A DNA stretch of 52,400 bases from Lysobacter enzymogenes (GTDB lineage: Bacteria > Pseudomonadota > Gammaproteobacteria > Xanthomonadales > Xanthomonadaceae), in assembly GCF_900106525.1 (NCBI RefSeq), contig NZ_FNOG01000011.1, positions 34,499 through 86,898 of the forward strand. Direction: 5' to 3'. This document shows, in pieces, positions 1 to 10,037 of this stretch. The notes beneath the pieces were generated by a model. That model was not told the origin of the DNA. It ran no database searches and saw nothing but the letters and a program-made list of their open reading frames with translations. The first letter of the stretch is position 1; every line of letters starts with the position of its first letter. A program made the translations under genes and the position numbers.

Positions 1-44
1 TGTCGCGGTGAAGCCCTGGATGCCCGCATTCGCGGGCATGACGG
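1..44. repeat. Composite palindromic repeat (family B), truncated by window edge
   Basis: This is the right half of a composite element: a conserved spacer (ending GAAGCCCTGGATG) and a hairpin of the form TGCCCGCATTCGCGGGCATG. It matches the complete copies at 98-183, 24749-24834 and 24865-24949. The left part lies outside the window. Confidence 0.8.
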
Positions 45-97
45 TCGTGTGGGATTCGCGGGCGCGGCCTATGGACTTCGCAGCGCCTCTCTCAATC

Positions 98-183
98 CGT
101 CATCCCCGCGAACGCGGGGATCCAGAGACTTCAGAGCCATGTCGCGATGAGGCCCTGGATGCCCGCCTTCGCGGGCATGACGG
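98..183. repeat. Composite palindromic repeat (family B)
   Basis: Two short hairpins flank a conserved spacer of about 45 bp. The left hairpin is CATCCCCGCGAACGCGGGGA and the right one is TGCCCGCCTTCGCGGGCATG. The spacer carries the words CCAGAGACTTCAGAGCC and GAGGCCCTGGA. Inverted copies occur at 24749-24834 and 24865-24949. It lies just downstream of the immunity gene and probably also acts as a transcript-end hairpin (inference). Confidence 0.85.
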
Positions 184-250
184 TGGTGTGGGTCCGAAGC
201 CCCGACAGCCCGCCTTCGCGGGCACGACGCCCGCAGTTAACTCCAACCGC

Positions 251-625
251 TCAACAAGGCCGCACGCGCTCGGCGATCTCCGCCGCGCTGTCGGGCGTGA
301 CGTACCACTTGCCCGGTTCTTCGTATTCGAAATCGATCGCCACCTCGGCGGCTTCGCGGTTGATGCGCATGATGCACACCCGCCACGGCGATTCGCCGGG
401 TTTCTGGGTGACCCGGCGCAGTTCCTCCAGCCGGTTCTCGATCTCCACGCCCGACGGCGTCAGCGCTTCGCCGGGCTGGCCCTTGTCGTAGCGGAAGCCG
501 TTGAAGCGGCTGATGCCTTCGCCGTACCAGGCGATCAGCGCGTAGCCGTCCCACGGACGCTCGCCGACCTTGGGGTCGACCACGATCAGGCGCGCGATTT
601 CGCCGAGCAATTCGTCTCTGTTCAT
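251..625 (-). CDS. YezG/DUF600-like immunity protein candidate
   Basis: A 124-residue acidic soluble protein with no signal peptide or membrane segment. Its layout resembles the DUF600/YezG family: a W-x-G-Y-A-L-I-A-W stretch near residue 25, a GFRY motif near 44, a PWRVC block near 80, and FEY followed by W-Y-V-T-P near residues 100-110. In Bacillus YezG neutralises the Endonuclease_NS_2 toxin YeeF. Here the gene starts 22 bp after the stop of just such a nuclease, with AAGGA about 12 nt upstream, so the two look co-transcribed. The immunity role is inferred from family resemblance and pairing. It could also be an unrelated small cytoplasmic protein. Confidence 0.72.
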   Translation of the reverse strand: MNRDELLGEIARLIVVDPKVGERPWDGYALIAWYGEGISRFNGFRYDKGQPGEALTPSGVEIENRLEELRRVTQKPGESPWRVCIMRINREAAEVAIDFEYEEPGKWYVTPDSAAEIAERVRPC

Positions 626-647
626 GTCGTGCTTGTGGTCCTTGCGG

Positions 648-1595
648 TCAGCTGGCCGCGATCAGTCCGTCCATCTCGCCCGCATCGACGCGGTCGTAGC
701 GCTGGCCGGCGCGGTTGTCGAAGCTCACGCGCTGATCGTAAACCCTGTGGCCGTCGGCGGGGTCGAGGACCTCATAGGAAATGCGAACCCGGTCCGGTCG
801 GTCGGCCTCGCGCGGGCTCAGGTCGATGCTCACGCGCACCTCCATGCCTTTGTCGATCCACGCCGCCCACTCGTTCTCCAGGGTCTTGTAGGCGCCCATG
901 TTGAAGTTGCCGTTCTGCGGGAACAGGTTCTTCAGGCCCTGGTCGGTGACGAAGCGGTGGCCGAGCAGGTGGCCGCCCTGATCGCCGTCGACGCCGCGGT
1001 CGGCGGCGGTGCGTTGCGCGGCGGTTTCCGCGTCGCCGCGGTCGAGGTCGCTGAACACGGTGCGCAGGGTGCCTTCGGCGTGAATCGGCCGGCCGCGGTC
1101 GTCGACGGTCCAGGTGGCGTCGTTGATTTCGCCGCCGTCGGGATTGACGACCTGGGCGGAGATGTCGCGGGTCTTGCCGGGATCGGCATGATCGACGGGC
1201 AGTTCGTCCGTGGACAACGCGAGCCCTTGCTTGAGCCCATCGACGAAGCGTGCGACCGCGCCGTCCTCGCGCGGCAGCGCGGCGTAGGCCTCGCGCAGCT
1301 GCGGCCCGCCGCGTCGCTCTACCGCTTCACCGATGGCTTCGCGGCCGAATGCGGTTTCCAGCTTCTGCAGCTGCGGCGCGTCGAGCTTGCCCGCCAGTTC
1401 GTTGGCCAGCGTTTCGCGCTCGGCCAGCGGCAGCGCGCGCACTTGTTCGCCCAGCGCGCGCAGGCCCTCGTCGTCGAGCGCATCGACCTGGGCGCGCGCC
1501 TGCTCCGGCGTCGCGCGCTGCAGCGTTTGCGCGGCTTCGTCGGCCGGCAACGGCGGCGCAGAGGCGGCAAGGCCGGCGCGGATCGGTTCGCTCAT
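648..1595 (-). CDS. DNA/RNA non-specific endonuclease (Endonuclease_NS_2-type), putative polymorphic toxin
   Basis: A 315-residue protein. Residues 1-120 are a charged helical region I do not recognise. The C-terminal half is an Endonuclease_NS_2-like nuclease: G-G-H-L-L-G-H-R-F at 207-215 (candidate catalytic His209/His213), N-L-F-P-Q-N at 223-228 and N-x-N-x-N at 228-232, then a V-R-V-S-I-D strand. Such domains are the toxic ends of polymorphic toxins, and the next gene resembles the matching YezG immunity family. There is no LXG, PAAR, Rhs or signal peptide, so the export route is not visible. I chose the ATG at 1595 because the 11 extra residues from the ATG at 1628 (MCCNASAC...) look non-native; neither start has a clear Shine-Dalgarno. 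Confidence 0.78.
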   Translation of the reverse strand: MSEPIRAGLAASAPPLPADEAAQTLQRATPEQARAQVDALDDEGLRALGEQVRALPLAERETLANELAGKLDAPQLQKLETAFGREAIGEAVERRGGPQLREAYAALPREDGAVARFVDGLKQGLALSTDELPVDHADPGKTRDISAQVVNPDGGEINDATWTVDDRGRPIHAEGTLRTVFSDLDRGDAETAAQRTAADRGVDGDQGGHLLGHRFVTDQGLKNLFPQNGNFNMGAYKTLENEWAAWIDKGMEVRVSIDLSPREADRPDRVRISYEVLDPADGHRVYDQRVSFDNRAGQRYDRVDAGEMDGLIAAS

Positions 1596-2013
1596 AGTGT
1601 GCCTGCAGGCGCTTGCGTTGCAGCACAAACTAGCTAGAAACCGACCTGAACCCCAGTAGGGAAAACCCCAGAGAGTTGTTTCAATTCAAAGACTTCGGCC
1701 TGGGCGGGGTAGGGTCGACCCCATCCGGCATCGGCGAGATCGGCCGATGCCGCGATCCCGACTGTAGGAGCGGCGCGAGCCGCGACCAACCGAAGCAACG
1801 CACGAAAGCGCCTCACCCCGAAGCCCGCAAACCGCACGACCCGCTTTTTGCAGGAGCGGCGCGAGCCGCGACTGCGACATCGCAACCACGACGAAACCTG
1901 CGTCGCAGCTGCATTGTCGCGGTCGCGGCTCGCGCCGCTCCTACAGGGGGATTGCCGGCAGCGGCCGGCATCAATGAATCGCCCTCGCGCACAAGCGCGA
2001 GGGCGCATCTGCC
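1596..2013. repeat. Intergenic region with three family A (REP-like) repeats
   Basis: The 418 bp between the S9 peptidase 3' end and the toxin 5' end carry three copies of the CTGTAGGAGCGGCGCGAGCC repeat: plus orientation at 1762-1798 and 1849-1879, reverse at 1916-1946. The last two form an inverted pair. I see no coding sequence here. Confidence 0.85.
1980..2005 (-). terminator. Hairpin downstream of the S9 peptidase
   Basis: A perfect 11-bp GC-rich stem, CGCCCTCGCGC / GCGCGAGGGCG, with an ACAA loop sits 8 bp past the stop codon. There is no T tract, so intrinsic termination is uncertain; it may stabilise the 3' end. Confidence 0.55.
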
Positions 2014-4026
<2,013 letters not shown>

Positions 4027-4337
4027 CGGCGGTCTCCCCGGGACGGCCGTGCGCGACGCGCAGGCCAAGGCGCGCCGCGGGAGCGGCGCAGGAAGCCCGA
4101 GCTTAGCGCGCCGGCGCCGCGGCGATCCCTCCCGAAAGTCACGGCTTACCTAGGCCGGCGTTCCGCCTAGAGTGCGTTGTCTGCAATCGTGCCGATTCGA
4201 TCCGATCGCAGCGCGTGCGCGAGAAGCACGTTCGTTCGCAGCGCTCGCGTTGCGTAAGCATCGGTTCGACGCGGCCTGTTTCCCATCGCCCGCGCTGGGG
4301 CGCGCGCGATGGCATCTCAACTGGGGAGTGCAATGAA
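4027..4337. other. Divergent intergenic region between S9 peptidase and M19 homologue
   Basis: These 311 bp separate two divergent exported-peptidase genes and must carry both promoters. The only structure I see is a small dyad, CTAGGC / GCCTAG, at 4150-4170. No confident -35/-10 pair was found and there is no gene. Confidence 0.5.
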
Positions 4338-5474
4338 ATGCCCGATCGCAGAAGTTTCCTGATCCACAGCGCGCTGGCCGGCGCAGGCGCGCTCGCCGGC
4401 GGCTGGGCCGGCGCGTTGCGCGCGGCCGCGCCGCCGCTGCGCTGGGCGCCGTACGCCGAGGCGATGGTGGTCGATGCCTGCGGCTTCATCGGCAGCGACG
4501 AGGCCAAGCCCGGCGACCTGCTGTCGCCGAAGCTGCTCGCCGAGGCGCGCGAGAGCGGCCTGCGCGTGTTGCAGACCACGGTCGGCCCGGTGGCGCAGTA
4601 CGAAGGCGCGTTCGAAGCGACCGTGCGCGACATCGCCGCCTGGGAAAACGAGATCGCCCTGCATCCCGACACCTTTCTGGCGGTGCGCAGCGGCGCCGAC
4701 CTGGAACGCGCACGTCGCGAGAAGAAGCTCGGCGTGGTCTACCAGTTCCAGGACAGCGCGCCGATCGGCGAGAAGCTCGAGCGCATCGACGACTACCACC
4801 GGCTCGGCCTGCGCACGGTGCAGCTGACCTACAACGTGCGCAATCTCGCCGGCGACGGCTGCCTGGAGCCCGGCGACGCCGGCCTGAGCAAGTTCGGCCA
4901 CAGCCTGGTCGAGAGGCTCAACGAGCGCCGGATCCTGGTCGACCTGGCCCACAGCGGCCGCCGCACCGCGCTGGAGGCGATCGCGGCCTCGAAATCGCCG
5001 GTGCTGATCAGCCACACCGGCTGCGCGGCCCTGGTCGAGCGCCCGCGCAACAAGACCGACGCCGAACTGCGCGCCTGCGCCCAGCGCGGCGGCGTGGTCG
5101 GCATCTACCTGATGCCGTTCCTGCGCGAGAGCGGCCAGCCCGGCGCGGCCGACGTGATCCGCCACCTCGAGCACGCGCTCGACGTCTGCGGCGAAGACCA
5201 CGTCGGCATCGGCACCGATAACCTGGTCTCGGCGGTGGCGCTGACCGAAAGCTACAAGCGCGACCACGCCGAATCGATCCGCGAACGGCGCAAGCTCGGC
5301 ATTTCCGCACCGGGCGAGAGCGAGACGGTGTATCTCTACGTCGAAGGCCTCAACGCTCCGCGCCGGTTCGAAACCCTGGCCGCGCTGCTGTCCGCGCGCG
5401 GCCACAGCGACGCGCGCATCGGCAAGATCCTCGGCGGGAACTTCGCGCGGGTGATGAACGAGGTATGGGGCTGA
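4338..5474 (+). CDS. Tat-exported membrane dipeptidase (M19) homologue with altered metal site
   Basis: A 378-residue protein beginning MPDRRSFLI, a twin-arginine signal, with cleavage probably after the ALRAAA segment. The body follows the M19/renal dipeptidase barrel: L-A-H-S-G (His205), I-S-H-T-G (His226), R-x-R-N-K-T-D (232-241) and G-I-G-T-D-N (Asp294). The N-terminal His-x-Asp of active M19 enzymes is replaced by V-D-A-C-G-F (45-50), and the bridging Glu is replaced in V-Y-Q-F-Q-D (134-139). The two-zinc centre is therefore probably incomplete, so dipeptidase activity cannot be assumed. The ATG at 4338 is preceded by GGGGAG at 4323-4328; upstream starts would bury the Tat motif. Confidence 0.82.
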   Translation: MPDRRSFLIHSALAGAGALAGGWAGALRAAAPPLRWAPYAEAMVVDACGFIGSDEAKPGDLLSPKLLAEARESGLRVLQTTVGPVAQYEGAFEATVRDIAAWENEIALHPDTFLAVRSGADLERARREKKLGVVYQFQDSAPIGEKLERIDDYHRLGLRTVQLTYNVRNLAGDGCLEPGDAGLSKFGHSLVERLNERRILVDLAHSGRRTALEAIAASKSPVLISHTGCAALVERPRNKTDAELRACAQRGGVVGIYLMPFLRESGQPGAADVIRHLEHALDVCGEDHVGIGTDNLVSAVALTESYKRDHAESIRERRKLGISAPGESETVYLYVEGLNAPRRFETLAALLSARGHSDARIGKILGGNFARVMNEVWG

Positions 5475-5494
5475 GGCGAATGCCCGAAGCGCGG

Positions 5495-5702
5495 CTGTAG
5501 GAGCTGCGCGAGCCGCGACCGCGGGGTAGCCGCTCGCGTCGCAAGCGAGGTGTCGCGGTCGCGGCTCGCGCCGCTCCTACAGGGAGCGGCCGCAGCGACG
5601 TAGCAAGATCGCCGCTCAGCCCGAAGTCCGACCTGTAGGAGCTGCGCAAGCTGCGACCGCGGGGTAACCGCTCGCGTCGCAAGCGCGATGTCGCGGTCGC
5701 AG
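5495..5702. repeat. Two family A inverted-repeat hairpins in tandem
   Basis: The gap between the M19 and dnaG 3' ends holds two successive hairpin units, 5495-5582 and 5633-5702. Each is a GTAGGAGCTGCG(C)-type arm followed by its inverted complement (GTCGCGGTCGCGG...). The two units share the core GCTCGCGTCGCAAGCG, so they look like a duplicated REPIN-like element. Confidence 0.85.
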
Positions 5703-5736
5703 CGCTTACCGCCGGCTTGTGCAGCCATGCACAGGC

Positions 5737-7482
5737 CTACTGCGCCCGCTGCAATCCCGCACGCATCTGCAACAACGCCAGCAACTCGCGCTTTTCCGCA
5801 TCCCCGAGCCCGCCATCGCGCTGCTGCGCCTGCAACTCGTCCAACCGCTGCACCACGGTCTGCTTCTGCAACTGCTCGATCGCATCGAGAAACTCGCGTT
5901 GCAGATGCTCCTCGTTGCCCGGCAGGCTCTGGCTGGCCAGTTTCTGCAGCGCGCCGATCTGCGCGTGCTCGGCGAAATGCTCCAGCAGCGCGCCGGTGCT
6001 GATTTCCGGGCGTTGCTGCACCACATCGACGATCTCGACCAGCAAGTCCACGCCCGGTTGGTTGAGCCGGGCGAATCCGTACGGCGGTTCCAGCGCTGCG
6101 GCCAGCGCCGGCTTTTGCAGCAGCAATGCGATCGCGCTGCGCACCAGCGAGCGCTTGGGCGTCGCCGCCGGCCGCTGCGCGGCGCTGGCGCGCTGCGCCG
6201 GCACGTGGGTCTGCGGCGAGGCCGCGCGCGCGCCGACGCCGGTCAGTTCGGTCAGGCGCTGCTGCATCAGGTCGGCGAAGGCGCCGTCGGGAATCTGCGT
6301 GAGCAGCGGCTTGGCGCGCTCGGCCAGGCGGCCCTTGCCTTCGAGCGTGTGCAGGTTGACGTCGGCGGCGAGGCTGTCGAACAGGAACTGCGACAGCGGC
6401 ATCGCCTCCTGCAAGCGGCGGTCGAAGCCGTCGGCGCCTTCCTGCCGCACCAGCGTGTCCGGATCCTCGCCCTCGGGCAGGAACAGGAAGAACGCCTGGC
6501 GCCCGTCCTTCATCCGCGGCAGCACCGATTCCACCGCTTTCCACGCCGCGCCGCGGCCGGCGCGGTCGCCGTCGAAGCAGAAGTAGACATCGGCGGCGTT
6601 GCGGAACAGCAGCTCGGCGTGATCGGGCGTGGTCGCGGTGCCGAGCGTGGCCACCGCGGTGTCGACGCCGTGCTGGAACAGCGCGATCACGTCCATATAG
6701 CCCTCGACCACGATCAGCCGCGGGATCTTGTTGTGGGTCTGGCGCACCTGCCACAGCCCGTACAACTCGCGGCCCTTGTGGAACAGCGGGGTTTCCGGCG
6801 AGTTGAGGTATTTCGGGCCGTCGTCCTTGTCCAGCACGCGCCCGCCGAAGGCGATCACCCGGCCGCGGCGGTCGTGGATCGGGAACATCACCCGGTCGCG
6901 GAACTTGTCGTAGACGCGGCCGCTGTCGTTCTTCGACAGCAGGCCGGCGCGGTCGAGCAGTTTGAGCCGGCGCTCGTCGGTGCCCAGCGCGTCGCGCAAG
7001 CCGTTGAAGCCGTCGGGCGCGTAGCCGATGCCGAAGCGGTCGCGGATGTCGATGCTGACGCCGCGGTTGTCCAGATAGCCCTGGGCCTTGCCGCTGGTCG
7101 AATACTGGCGCAGGAAGAAGCGCTGCGCGGCTTCCAGCGCGTGGATCAAATCCTGGGTGTCGGAGTTCTCGTTGCGCGCGCGGGTGTCGCGCGGCACTTC
7201 CACGCCAACGCGCTTGGCCAACTCGTCGACCGCGTCGAGAAACTCGAGGCGGTCGTAGTTCATCAGGAAGCTGATCGCGGTGCCGTGCGCGCCGCAACCG
7301 AAGCAGTGATAGAACTGCTTGGTCGGCGAGACCCAGAACGACGGCGAGCGCTCGTCGTGGAACGGGCAGCGCGCCGAGTACTCCTTGCCCTGGCGCTTCA
7401 ACGGCACGCGCGCGCCGATCACCTCGACGATGTCGGTGCGGGCGAGGAGGTCGTCGATGAAGCCGTCGGGGATGCGGGCCAT
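5737..7482 (-). CDS. dnaG: DNA primase
   Basis: A 581-residue DnaG, normal length, which makes RNA primers at the replication fork. The CHC2 zinc finger is present (Cys39, His42, Cys60, Cys63), followed by the RNA-polymerase core. The Toprim motifs are V-V-E-G-Y-M-D (Glu260) and F-D-G-D-R-A-G (Asp304, Asp306). Residues ~430-581 are the DnaB-interacting helical tail, with an alanine/proline-rich linker near 405-430. It is the last gene of the rpsU-led minus-strand block. rpoD, which commonly follows dnaG, is not next; a repeat cluster and a convergent gene follow instead. Confidence 0.97.
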   Translation of the reverse strand: MARIPDGFIDDLLARTDIVEVIGARVPLKRQGKEYSARCPFHDERSPSFWVSPTKQFYHCFGCGAHGTAISFLMNYDRLEFLDAVDELAKRVGVEVPRDTRARNENSDTQDLIHALEAAQRFFLRQYSTSGKAQGYLDNRGVSIDIRDRFGIGYAPDGFNGLRDALGTDERRLKLLDRAGLLSKNDSGRVYDKFRDRVMFPIHDRRGRVIAFGGRVLDKDDGPKYLNSPETPLFHKGRELYGLWQVRQTHNKIPRLIVVEGYMDVIALFQHGVDTAVATLGTATTPDHAELLFRNAADVYFCFDGDRAGRGAAWKAVESVLPRMKDGRQAFFLFLPEGEDPDTLVRQEGADGFDRRLQEAMPLSQFLFDSLAADVNLHTLEGKGRLAERAKPLLTQIPDGAFADLMQQRLTELTGVGARAASPQTHVPAQRASAAQRPAATPKRSLVRSAIALLLQKPALAAALEPPYGFARLNQPGVDLLVEIVDVVQQRPEISTGALLEHFAEHAQIGALQKLASQSLPGNEEHLQREFLDAIEQLQKQTVVQRLDELQAQQRDGGLGDAEKRELLALLQMRAGLQRAQ

Positions 7483-7593
7483 GCCGGGGCCGCCCGGGCG
7501 GGCGGCGGAGTCTGGAAGGAAGCGGCGACTAGGATGCCACGGGCGGGGCGCAGCGGCCGCGACCGCGGCGGGCGGTTGGCCCCGCGCGCCGGC

Positions 7594-8631
7594 TCAGGCC
7601 GCGTCCAGGCCGGCCGCGGCGCGCTCCTCGGCCAGGCGCCGGCGCACCCGCGCGTGCTCGTCGAGCATCGCGGTGATCAGCGCGCCGACCAGGAACACCA
7701 CCGCGCAGTAGTACATCCACACCAGCATGACCACCAATCCGCCGGCCGGGCCGTAGGCGGTGCCCAGGCTGGCCTGGCCCAGGTACAGGCCGATCGCGCT
7801 GCGCCCGAGCATGAACATGCCCGCGGTCAGCGCGCCGCCGAACAGCGCGCGCCGGCGCGTCACCGGCCGGTCCGGCAGCCAGCGGTACATGGCCGCGAAC
7901 ACCGCCGCGTACAGCAGGAACGAGAACGCCGCGGCGAACGCCGGCAGCAGGTCGGGCACGTAGGCGATCAGCAACTGCAGCGCCGCCTGGGCCGCCATCG
8001 ACACCACCAGCAGGAAGCCCACGCTGATGACCATGCCGAACGACAGCAGCCGCTTGCGCAGCCACACCGCCAGCCCGCCCAGGCGCTTGGCGTCGCTGCG
8101 GAACACCCGGTTCAGCGCGGCCTGCAGTTGCCCGAACACGGCCGAGGCGCCGACCAGCAGCGCCAGCGTGCCGAGCAGCGCGGCCATCGAGCCGGTACCG
8201 GGGCGGTGCTGGGCGTTGGCGACGATCAGCCGCGCGGTGTTCTCGACCTCGTTGCCGGCCAGCAGGCCCATCTGGCGGAAGAATTCCTCCTGCGCCGACG
8301 GGTACAGCGCCGTGCTCAGCCACAGCACCATCAGCACCAACGGCGCCAGCGACAGCAGGGTGTAGAACGACAACGCCGCGGCCAGGGCGAGGATGTCGTA
8401 ATCGACGAAGCGCTGGACGAACTTGCCCGGCCAGCTCTGCTCCAGCCGGGTCTGCAGCGACTGGACGCGCTGCAAGGCGTCGTGGGCGAGCCCGGCGGCG
8501 GCCGAGCGCTCGCCGTCGCGGCCGGGGGCGTCGGCATCGACGGGCGAAACCTGATCGGATCGGCGGATATCGTTCGAAGGCATGCGGCGAAGGCGGCGGC
8601 GCCGGACGGCGTCGCGTTCAGTATCCGACAA
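7594..8631 (-). CDS. YihY/UPF0761-family inner-membrane protein
   Basis: 345 residues. A basic, hydrophilic N-terminus of about 75 residues precedes roughly six hydrophobic helices. The family signature is clear: F-V-D-Y-D-I-L-A-L-A-A-A-L-S-F-Y-T near 80-95 and later G-P-A-G-G-L-V-V-M-L-V-W-M-Y-Y. The family was once thought to be RNase BN; its function remains unknown. The gene lies 111 bp upstream of dnaG on the same strand. An alternative ATG at 8583 (MPSNDIRR) would drop 16 arginine-rich residues; neither start has a convincing Shine-Dalgarno. Confidence 0.88.
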   Translation of the reverse strand: MSDTERDAVRRRRLRRMPSNDIRRSDQVSPVDADAPGRDGERSAAAGLAHDALQRVQSLQTRLEQSWPGKFVQRFVDYDILALAAALSFYTLLSLAPLVLMVLWLSTALYPSAQEEFFRQMGLLAGNEVENTARLIVANAQHRPGTGSMAALLGTLALLVGASAVFGQLQAALNRVFRSDAKRLGGLAVWLRKRLLSFGMVISVGFLLVVSMAAQAALQLLIAYVPDLLPAFAAAFSFLLYAAVFAAMYRWLPDRPVTRRRALFGGALTAGMFMLGRSAIGLYLGQASLGTAYGPAGGLVVMLVWMYYCAVVFLVGALITAMLDEHARVRRRLAEERAAAGLDAA

Positions 8632-8696
8632 GCCGGTTAGGCGTGTGTTGGCGCGGCGTTAGGCGCGCGGTTCGATGGTCGCATCGTGGTTGCGAT

Positions 8697-8782
8697 CTCG
8701 CGGTCGCGGCTCGCGCCGCGGCCCCAGTCGGATCCGAAGCCGGCCGAAGACCCTGTAGGAGCGGCGCGAGCCGCGACCGCGC
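8697..8782. repeat. Family A repeat pair, tail-to-tail orientation
   Basis: A reverse arm (CTCGCGGTCGCGGCTCGCG, 8697 onward) and a forward arm (CTGTAGGAGCGGCGCGAGCC, 8753 onward) flank about 30 bp. The orientation is opposite to that at 19581-19679. Confidence 0.75.
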
Positions 8783-8856
8783 AACCCGGCCCGCCGCGCC
8801 GCGTCGCGTCGCCGCGAAGCCGGGAAAGCCTCCGGCTGCGCCCCAGGCCGAACACG

Positions 8857-8889
8857 AAAAAGCCGGCGCAGCTTCACGCCGCGCCGGCT
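8857..8889 (-). terminator. Rho-independent terminator after the SEC-C gene
   Basis: On the minus strand a stem AGCCGGCGC / GCGCCGGCT (arms 8881-8889 and 8861-8869) is followed by a run of five T. It lies directly past the TAA at 8896-8898 and should end the rpsU-yqeY-SEC-C transcript, giving yihY and dnaG separate or read-through expression. Confidence 0.8.
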
Positions 8890-8895
8890 CAAGTC

Positions 8896-9281
8896 TTACT
8901 CGCGGAAGTAATCGCCCCGCAGCACGCCCTCAAAACGTCCGCCGCTCAGGCAGCAACGCCTTGAACCTCCGGGTCGAGCCGCACGGGCAGGGATCGTTGC
9001 GGCCGAGCTTCTCGACCAGTTCCTTGTCGCCATGCACGAAGCGGCGGCCGCGCTTGACGCGGCTCTCGGAGGGATAGCCCTTGCGGCGTTTGCGGGTGAT
9101 CTCGACCGACGCGCCGGCGCCGAGCGCCGTTTCGTCGGACGTATCGGTCGGCGGGATGCTGTGGAGAAGCGCGTCCTCGCGCGGATCGAGCGGTGCGTCC
9201 TCGATACGGTCCGGCGGACCGTTGACGGCCTGCGGATCAGGCGGAGTAAAAGCAGTCGGTAGCGAAACGATGGCGTTGCAT
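8896..9281 (-). pseudogene. SEC-C zinc-motif protein, interrupted by two apparent 1-nt insertions
   Basis: A strong GGAGG lies just before the ATG at 9279-9281, but that frame stops after [14 protein letters not shown]. Removing one T from the TTTT run near 9253 opens a frame reading ...[14 protein letters not shown]... through [20 protein letters not shown] to [10 protein letters not shown], the start of a SEC-C motif. That frame then ends early. Removing one T from the GTTG near 8955 restores the second half, [13 protein letters not shown], and a tail ending RGDYFRE before the TAA at 8896. The repaired product is about 127 residues with an intact C-P-C-G...C-C zinc site. The cause could be real decay, assembly error in short runs, or less likely programmed frameshifting. 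Confidence 0.7.
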
Positions 9282-9400
9282 GGTGCACCTCCAGGTGTGC
9301 GGCCCTTGCGGGCGTCGAAAACCGGGCGCGGCCCAGGCCGCGTCCGGGGAACATCGGGCCCGCCGCATCCGGCGGCGGGCTGGAGCGGACCTGAGAAGCC

Positions 9401-9847
9401 TCAGCCCGCCAGACGCTTCTTGGCCAGCGCCGAGACCTGGCCCATGTCGGCCTTGCCGCCGAGCTTGGCCTTGAGCGGGCCCATCAGCTTGCCCAGGTCG
9501 GCCGGGCCGGTCGCGCCGACTTCGGCGATGGTGGCCTCAAGCACTTCCAGGATCTCGGCCTCGCCCATCTTGGCAGGCAGGTAGCGCTCGATCACCACGA
9601 CCTCTTCGCGCTCGATCTGGGCCAGGTCGTCGCGCTGGGCGGCTTCGAACTGGGTCACCGAATCGCGGCGCTGCTTGACCATCTTGTCGAGCACGGCGAT
9701 CACCGCGGTGTCGTCGAGCTCGATGCGCTCGTCGACTTCCTTCTGCTTGATCGCGGCGTTGATCAGGCGGATCACGCCCAGGGAATGCTTGTCGCCGCTC
9801 TTCATCGCGGCCTTCATGTCTTCGGTGAGGCGTTGCTTGAGGCTCAT
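9401..9847 (-). CDS. yqeY: GatB/YqeY-domain protein
   Basis: A 148-residue YqeY-type protein of full length: MSLKQRLTEDMK..., a helical N-terminal half, then the GatB-like tail with A-D-L-G-K-L-M-G-P-L-K and M-G-Q-V-S near the end. The tail resembles the tRNA-binding tail of amidotransferase subunit GatB; the free-standing role is not settled. It sits between rpsU and the SEC-C gene in the primase block. The ATG at 9847 gives the standard N-terminus; the open frame upstream is an arginine/proline-rich artefact. Confidence 0.94.
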   Translation of the reverse strand: MSLKQRLTEDMKAAMKSGDKHSLGVIRLINAAIKQKEVDERIELDDTAVIAVLDKMVKQRRDSVTQFEAAQRDDLAQIEREEVVVIERYLPAKMGEAEILEVLEATIAEVGATGPADLGKLMGPLKAKLGGKADMGQVSALAKKRLAG

Positions 9848-9950
9848 GGGACGAATCCGGGGTAGGGGGAAAGAAGGGGGCGCAGAACGCGGCCGCCGGG
9901 CCCGGTGGGCGGGCCGCCGCGGCCGGGGTTCGCCGAACCGCAAACGCAAA

Positions 9951-9981
9951 GAGCCGGCAGCGCACGAGGCGCAGCCGGCTC
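9951..9981 (-). terminator. Attenuator/terminator-like hairpin after rpsU
   Basis: The arms GAGCCGGC (9951-9958) and AGCCGGCTC (9973-9981) form a stem followed on the minus strand by TTTGCGTTTG. It lies between rpsU and yqeY and probably lowers downstream transcription relative to rpsU, as is common in this operon type (inference). Confidence 0.65.
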
Positions 9982-10037
9982 GATGGTCGTTCCTCGCAAG
10001 CGCCGGCCGCGAAGCCGGTGCAGCGCGGAAAGCGCGA

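Noticed and set aside
648-1595. Xanthomonas type IV effector tag (XVIPCD) in the nuclease
   Set aside because: XVIPCD domains are C-terminal; here the nuclease motifs run to near the C-terminus, so no such tag fits.
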